This document shows positions 61,477 through 64,000 of a stretch of DNA of 64,000 bases, in pieces (within the stretch, counting starts at the first letter, position 1; each line of letters starts with the position of its first letter). Under the pieces are notes generated by a model. That model saw only the letters and a program-made list of their open reading frames with translations, made no database searches and was not told the origin of the DNA. Source of the stretch: Pycnococcus provasolii. Lineage: Eukaryota; Chlorophyta; Pseudoscourfieldiophyceae; Pseudoscourfieldiales. The position numbers were made by a program, and so were the translations under genes. Location: assembly GCA_049487715.1 (NCBI GenBank), contig CP150585.1, positions 353,302 to 417,301 on the forward strand, written 5' to 3'.

Positions 61477-61487
61477 ACACCCCCCTG
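61477..61487 (-). repeat. Right terminal inverted repeat of the hAT element
   Basis: ACACCCCCCTG on the plus strand, the exact reverse complement of the left TIR. Confidence 0.93.
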
Positions 61488-61495
61488 ACTGAAAG
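61488..61495. repeat. Right 8-bp target-site duplication (ACTGAAAG)
   Basis: Exact copy of 58380-58387. Confidence 0.95.
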
Positions 61496-62487
61496 GTTCA
61501 GGGCAAGCTGTACCCGGGTAGGGGATAGGTGAAAAAATAGTTTGATAGCGTCATTAGCTCTGTGGACCATTAGCAGCACCGTTAGGGGGTGGGACCCGCG
61601 AGTGACTGCCGGAGTGCCAGAAGAATCACACCTTGGACTACTTCCTTGTTCTTGTTCTTGTTCTTGTTCTTGTTCTTCCGTTGAAATGCCGAGAACTCGA
61701 GAAGAATGCTGCCACCTCCAGGTGCCACGCCTCCCCTTCCTTCTTTAGGGTTAGGGTTAAGGTTAGATTGGCCCAAATTGCCACTTGTTCCAGATTGCCA
61801 CTTATGATACCAACCTCTAGTCGGGGAAAATTATCGGGGAGGGTCCAAATAGTCCGGTGAAACGGATTATTTGGGGGTTACTCGGGACGAGCGGGAAGTC
61901 GGGGTTTAGACACCCTGCGCGTAGTTCCCGCGCGCTCGTATTGGGGCGGCTCAAGGGAGCGCCCCCTCCTCCCCATCACTCACCGAAGCGCGGCCGGGCA
62001 GGGTCAAGACAAAAGATTGTGAAACATGGGCGCTTTTTTGGTCTTTGACTCAGAGAGGGCGAAAACGTCTATCAAGCTTTCGAGGCACGTCTACAAAGTC
62101 TAGGAGCGATCCGTTGAGTCCAAGCGCCAATACGGCGGGCGCATCGGAGGCCATGGATGAGCTCCGACGAGACCGTAAAAGTCTAAACGCTACCTAAACT
62201 TCAAAAAAAATCGCTTACTCGGGACAGAACATCTCAGAACGGTGTTGGTCAGGGTGCGCGCAGCGCAACTTCTCTCAAGGTCAGAGGCGGCTAAAAAAAA
62301 ATTTTAATAGCTGCCGTCCTGTCCTGTCGACTGCTCTCTTGGTGATATGACAAGATATCGCCGGAAACGGCGGGTTAAAAAAATGGCTATTGTTATTGGC
62401 TTCGTTCTGCACGACGCTGGCCGACGGTCGGCCGCATACCGGAGGCGAAATTTTTTTTTCAACATGTGGGTCAAACTGCCAGCCTGG
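61496..62487. other. Gene-free subtelomeric DNA, proximal part
   Basis: No ORF with protein-like character. It contains a TTGTTC microsatellite (61644-61676) and a short GGGTTAGGGTT word near 61746. The rest shows no recognisable feature. Confidence 0.6.
61644..61676 (+). repeat. (TTGTTC)n hexanucleotide repeat
   Basis: About five tandem CTTGTT units. Confidence 0.85.
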
Positions 62488-62712
62488 CAATTAGGGTTAC
62501 AATTAGGGTTACAATTAGGGTTACAATTAGGGTTACAATTAGGGTTACAATTAGGGTTACAATTAGGGTTACAATTAGGGTTACAATTAGGGTTAGGGTT
62601 AGGGTTAGGGTTAGGGTTAGGGTTAGGGTTAGGGTTAGGGTTAGGGTTAGGGTTAGGGTTAGGGTTAGGGTTAGGGTTAGGGTTAGGGTTAGGGTTAGGG
62701 TTAGGGTTAGGG
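62488..62712 (+). repeat. Interstitial telomeric array: 12-bp derived repeat then pure TTAGGG
   Basis: Nine copies of CAATTAGGGTTA at exact 12-bp spacing (62488 to about 62590) run directly into about 21 perfect TTAGGG repeats ending at 62712. The orientation is the same as the terminal telomere 1.1 kb away. The 12-mer is a dimer of telomere units with a TTACAA variant. Confidence 0.95.
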
Positions 62713-63362
62713 ATGCCTTTACAGTTGCCAAGGATTTGCAAGGCTGTTTTTCTATAGTGGGAGACGCCCCTTTGCAATTAAATAAATCATTTTTTTGTAA
62801 GGGGACCCCCCCGACAATCCTTGGGCTTTTTTTTCTCTACCAAAAAGGTCCAGAGGCTCAAATGGAAGCCTCCCTTGAACGGTTTTTTTTGGTCGAGCAC
62901 CTGCTCGGTTAATTCGTATTTTCAATTAATAATTCGCTTGTATGGGAGGTTAAGGTGGCAAAACGGATTATTAAGCCACTGAAATGCCAGCGTACCCCTT
63001 GTTTCCGGAGGCCTTTTGGTCGAAGAATGCAATTAAAAAGCATTTTATATTTGGTGAAAGGTGTGTATTAGGCTGGCAAGGCTGGCAGATGGTTATAAAA
63101 TGCCTGCCAGGATTGCATTCACAAAATTAACGGTGTATACCCTAACACTCCCTTCCCTCTGCCGACCATTTTGGTCGAGCCCGACCAAAATGGTCCAGCC
63201 CGACCAAAATGGTCGACAAAATTTTTTTGTGCGGTATTGCGAAAACAAAGTGCCTGCGTTACTCCCCCCATCTGACTGGTTATGCCCATGCAAAAAAAAC
63301 GCCATTGATTTTTTACCGACCATTTTGGTCCAGCCCGACCAAAATGTATGGGGCTTTTTTTG
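62713..63362. other. Subtelomeric spacer between the two TTAGGG arrays
   Basis: A 650-bp AT-richer stretch with homopolymer T runs and ACCATTTTGGT hairpin repeats (63165 onward). No gene. Confidence 0.6.
63165..63345. repeat. Repeated hairpin family GACCATTTTGGTC / GACCAAAATGG
   Basis: ACCATTTTGGTCG (63165-63177) pairs perfectly with CGACCAAAATGGT (63182-63194). A further GACCAAAATGGTCG follows near 63200, and an imperfect version lies at 63319-63345. Short GC loops (AGCC, CAGCCC) are conserved. Confidence 0.8.
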
Positions 63363-63844
63363 GAACCCCCAATCCCAAACCCTTAATTTCAAACCCCGCA
63401 ATTTCTAAGTCTCAAACCCCCAATCTCAAACCCCAAAGTTTAAACCCCAATCTCAAACCCCTAATCATAAACCCCCAATCTTAAACCCCAAAGCTTAAAC
63501 CCCAACCCAAACCCCCAATTGTATACCCCCAATCTCAAACCCCCAATCTCAAACCCCCAATCTGTAACCCTAACTGTAACCCTAACCCTAATCAAAAAAC
63601 CCTAACCTTGGAACCCCCAATCTCAAACCCCCAATCTCAAACCCCCAATCTGTAACCCTAACTGTAACCCTAACCCTAATCAAAAAACCCTAACCTTTGA
63701 ACCCCCAATCTCAACCCCCAATCTCAAACCCCAATCTGTAACCCTAACTGTAACCCTAACCCTAATCAAAAAACCCTAACCTTGGAACCCCCAATCTCGA
63801 ACCCCCAATCTCAAACCCCGAATCTGTAACCCTAACTGTAACCC
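63363..63844 (-). repeat. C-rich subtelomeric higher-order array (CCCCAATCTCAAA / CCCTAA)
   Basis: Runs of AACCCCCAATCTCAAACCCC and AACCCTAACTGTAACCCTAA. Three successive copies of a roughly 87-bp unit end in CTAATCAAAAAACCCTAACC (AATCAAAAAAC at about 63590, 63678 and 63764), plus a partial fourth. Its telomere-like words are CCCTAA, opposite in orientation to the terminal TTAGGG array. Confidence 0.9.
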
Positions 63845-64000
63845 TAGGGTTAGGGTTAGGGTTAGGGTTAGGGTTAGGGTTAGGGTTAGGGTTAGGGTTA
63901 GGGTTAGGGTTAGGGTTAGGGTTAGGGTTAGGGTTAGGGTTAGGGTTAGGGTTAGGGTTAGGGTTAGGGTTAGGGTTAGGGTTAGGGTTAGGGTTAGGGT
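63845..64000 (+). repeat. Terminal telomere, (TTAGGG)26
   Basis: Uninterrupted TTAGGG to the last base of the window, G-rich strand running 5' to 3' toward the end, as expected for a right chromosome arm. The boundary with the CCCTAA-oriented array is the palindrome CCCTAGGG at 63842-63849. Confidence 0.97.

Larger units (their letters stand above)
58388..61487 (+). mobile_element. Complete hAT-superfamily DNA transposon (3,100 bp)
   Basis: The left end starts CAGGGGGGTGTTCGATTGCC. The right end, read inward on the other strand, starts CAGGGGGGTGTAGGGTTGTT, giving an 11-bp perfect terminal inverted repeat. Both ends abut an exact ACTGAAAG target duplication. The element carries one transposase ORF (58621-61302) on the same strand. 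Subterminal regions are rich in CGGTTGT/ACAATCA words, plausible transposase-binding sites, and the right end holds a long hairpin at 61393-61420. Intact ends, an intact ORF and an exact TSD point to a recent insertion. Confidence 0.95.

Noticed and set aside
62304-62777. Frames encoding PNPNPN or LGLGLG repeats
   Set aside because: These are translations of the TTAGGG arrays, not proteins.
63363-63844. Possible CRISPR-like repeat-spacer array
   Set aside because: The units are contiguous telomere-associated satellite without unique spacers, in a eukaryotic subtelomere.
63842-63849. CCCTAGGG junction as a telomere-telomere fusion
   Set aside because: A fusion of two ends would read TTAGGG then CCCTAA; here the order is the reverse.

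Overview
This window is the right-hand end of a nuclear chromosome from a photosynthetic eukaryote, most probably a chlorophyte green alga (prasinophyte-like; genus not determined). It ends in 26 uninterrupted TTAGGG repeats running toward position 64000. It encodes a thylakoid-lumen TPM protein (TLP18.3/TPM-type), a mitochondrial ribosomal protein uL3, a 20S proteasome beta-3 subunit, a kinesin and a NOP14 homologue. Genes are intron-poor: only two introns are identified with confidence. Several genes carry the TGTAA poly(A) signal typical of green algae just downstream of their stop codons.

Layout. 674-2518 (+): a TrmY/DUF358-like SPOUT protein. 3599-12352 (-) and 15232-23283 (-): two tandem paralogous intron-less giants (about 2,917 and 2,683 aa). 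Each has a signal peptide, a Cys-rich module, a right-handed beta-helix-like domain, hydroxyproline-type (SPPP)n linkers alternating with Ig-like domains, and a multi-pass membrane domain. 24477-25424 (-): a small coiled-coil protein, divergent from a KH-domain/RS-repeat RNA-binding protein (26560-28357, one intron). 28588-31776 (-): NOP14. 31777-33473: degraded repeats around a broken ORF. 33474-37609: a compact cluster of a sulfotransferase, mitochondrial uL3, proteasome beta-3 and TLP18.3. 37855-41583 (-): a kinesin. 42861-57972 (-): a giant, repeat-rich predicted cell-surface protein of nearly 5,000 codons, interrupted by one intron and by a 1-nt deletion inside a nearly perfect 714-bp tandem duplication. 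58388-61487: a complete hAT DNA transposon with 11-bp terminal inverted repeats and an exact 8-bp target duplication. 61496-64000: gene-free subtelomere with an interstitial TTAGGG tract, hairpin repeats, a C-rich higher-order array in the opposite orientation, and the terminal telomere.

Functional themes (inference). The three giant proteins plus the sulfotransferase suggest a subtelomeric cell-surface/extracellular-matrix locus that evolves by tandem duplication, gene conversion and repeat expansion. The most notable regulatory observation is a conserved element shared, in the same gene-relative orientation, by the 3' regions of three otherwise unrelated genes (coiled-coil, KH and mitochondrial uL3).
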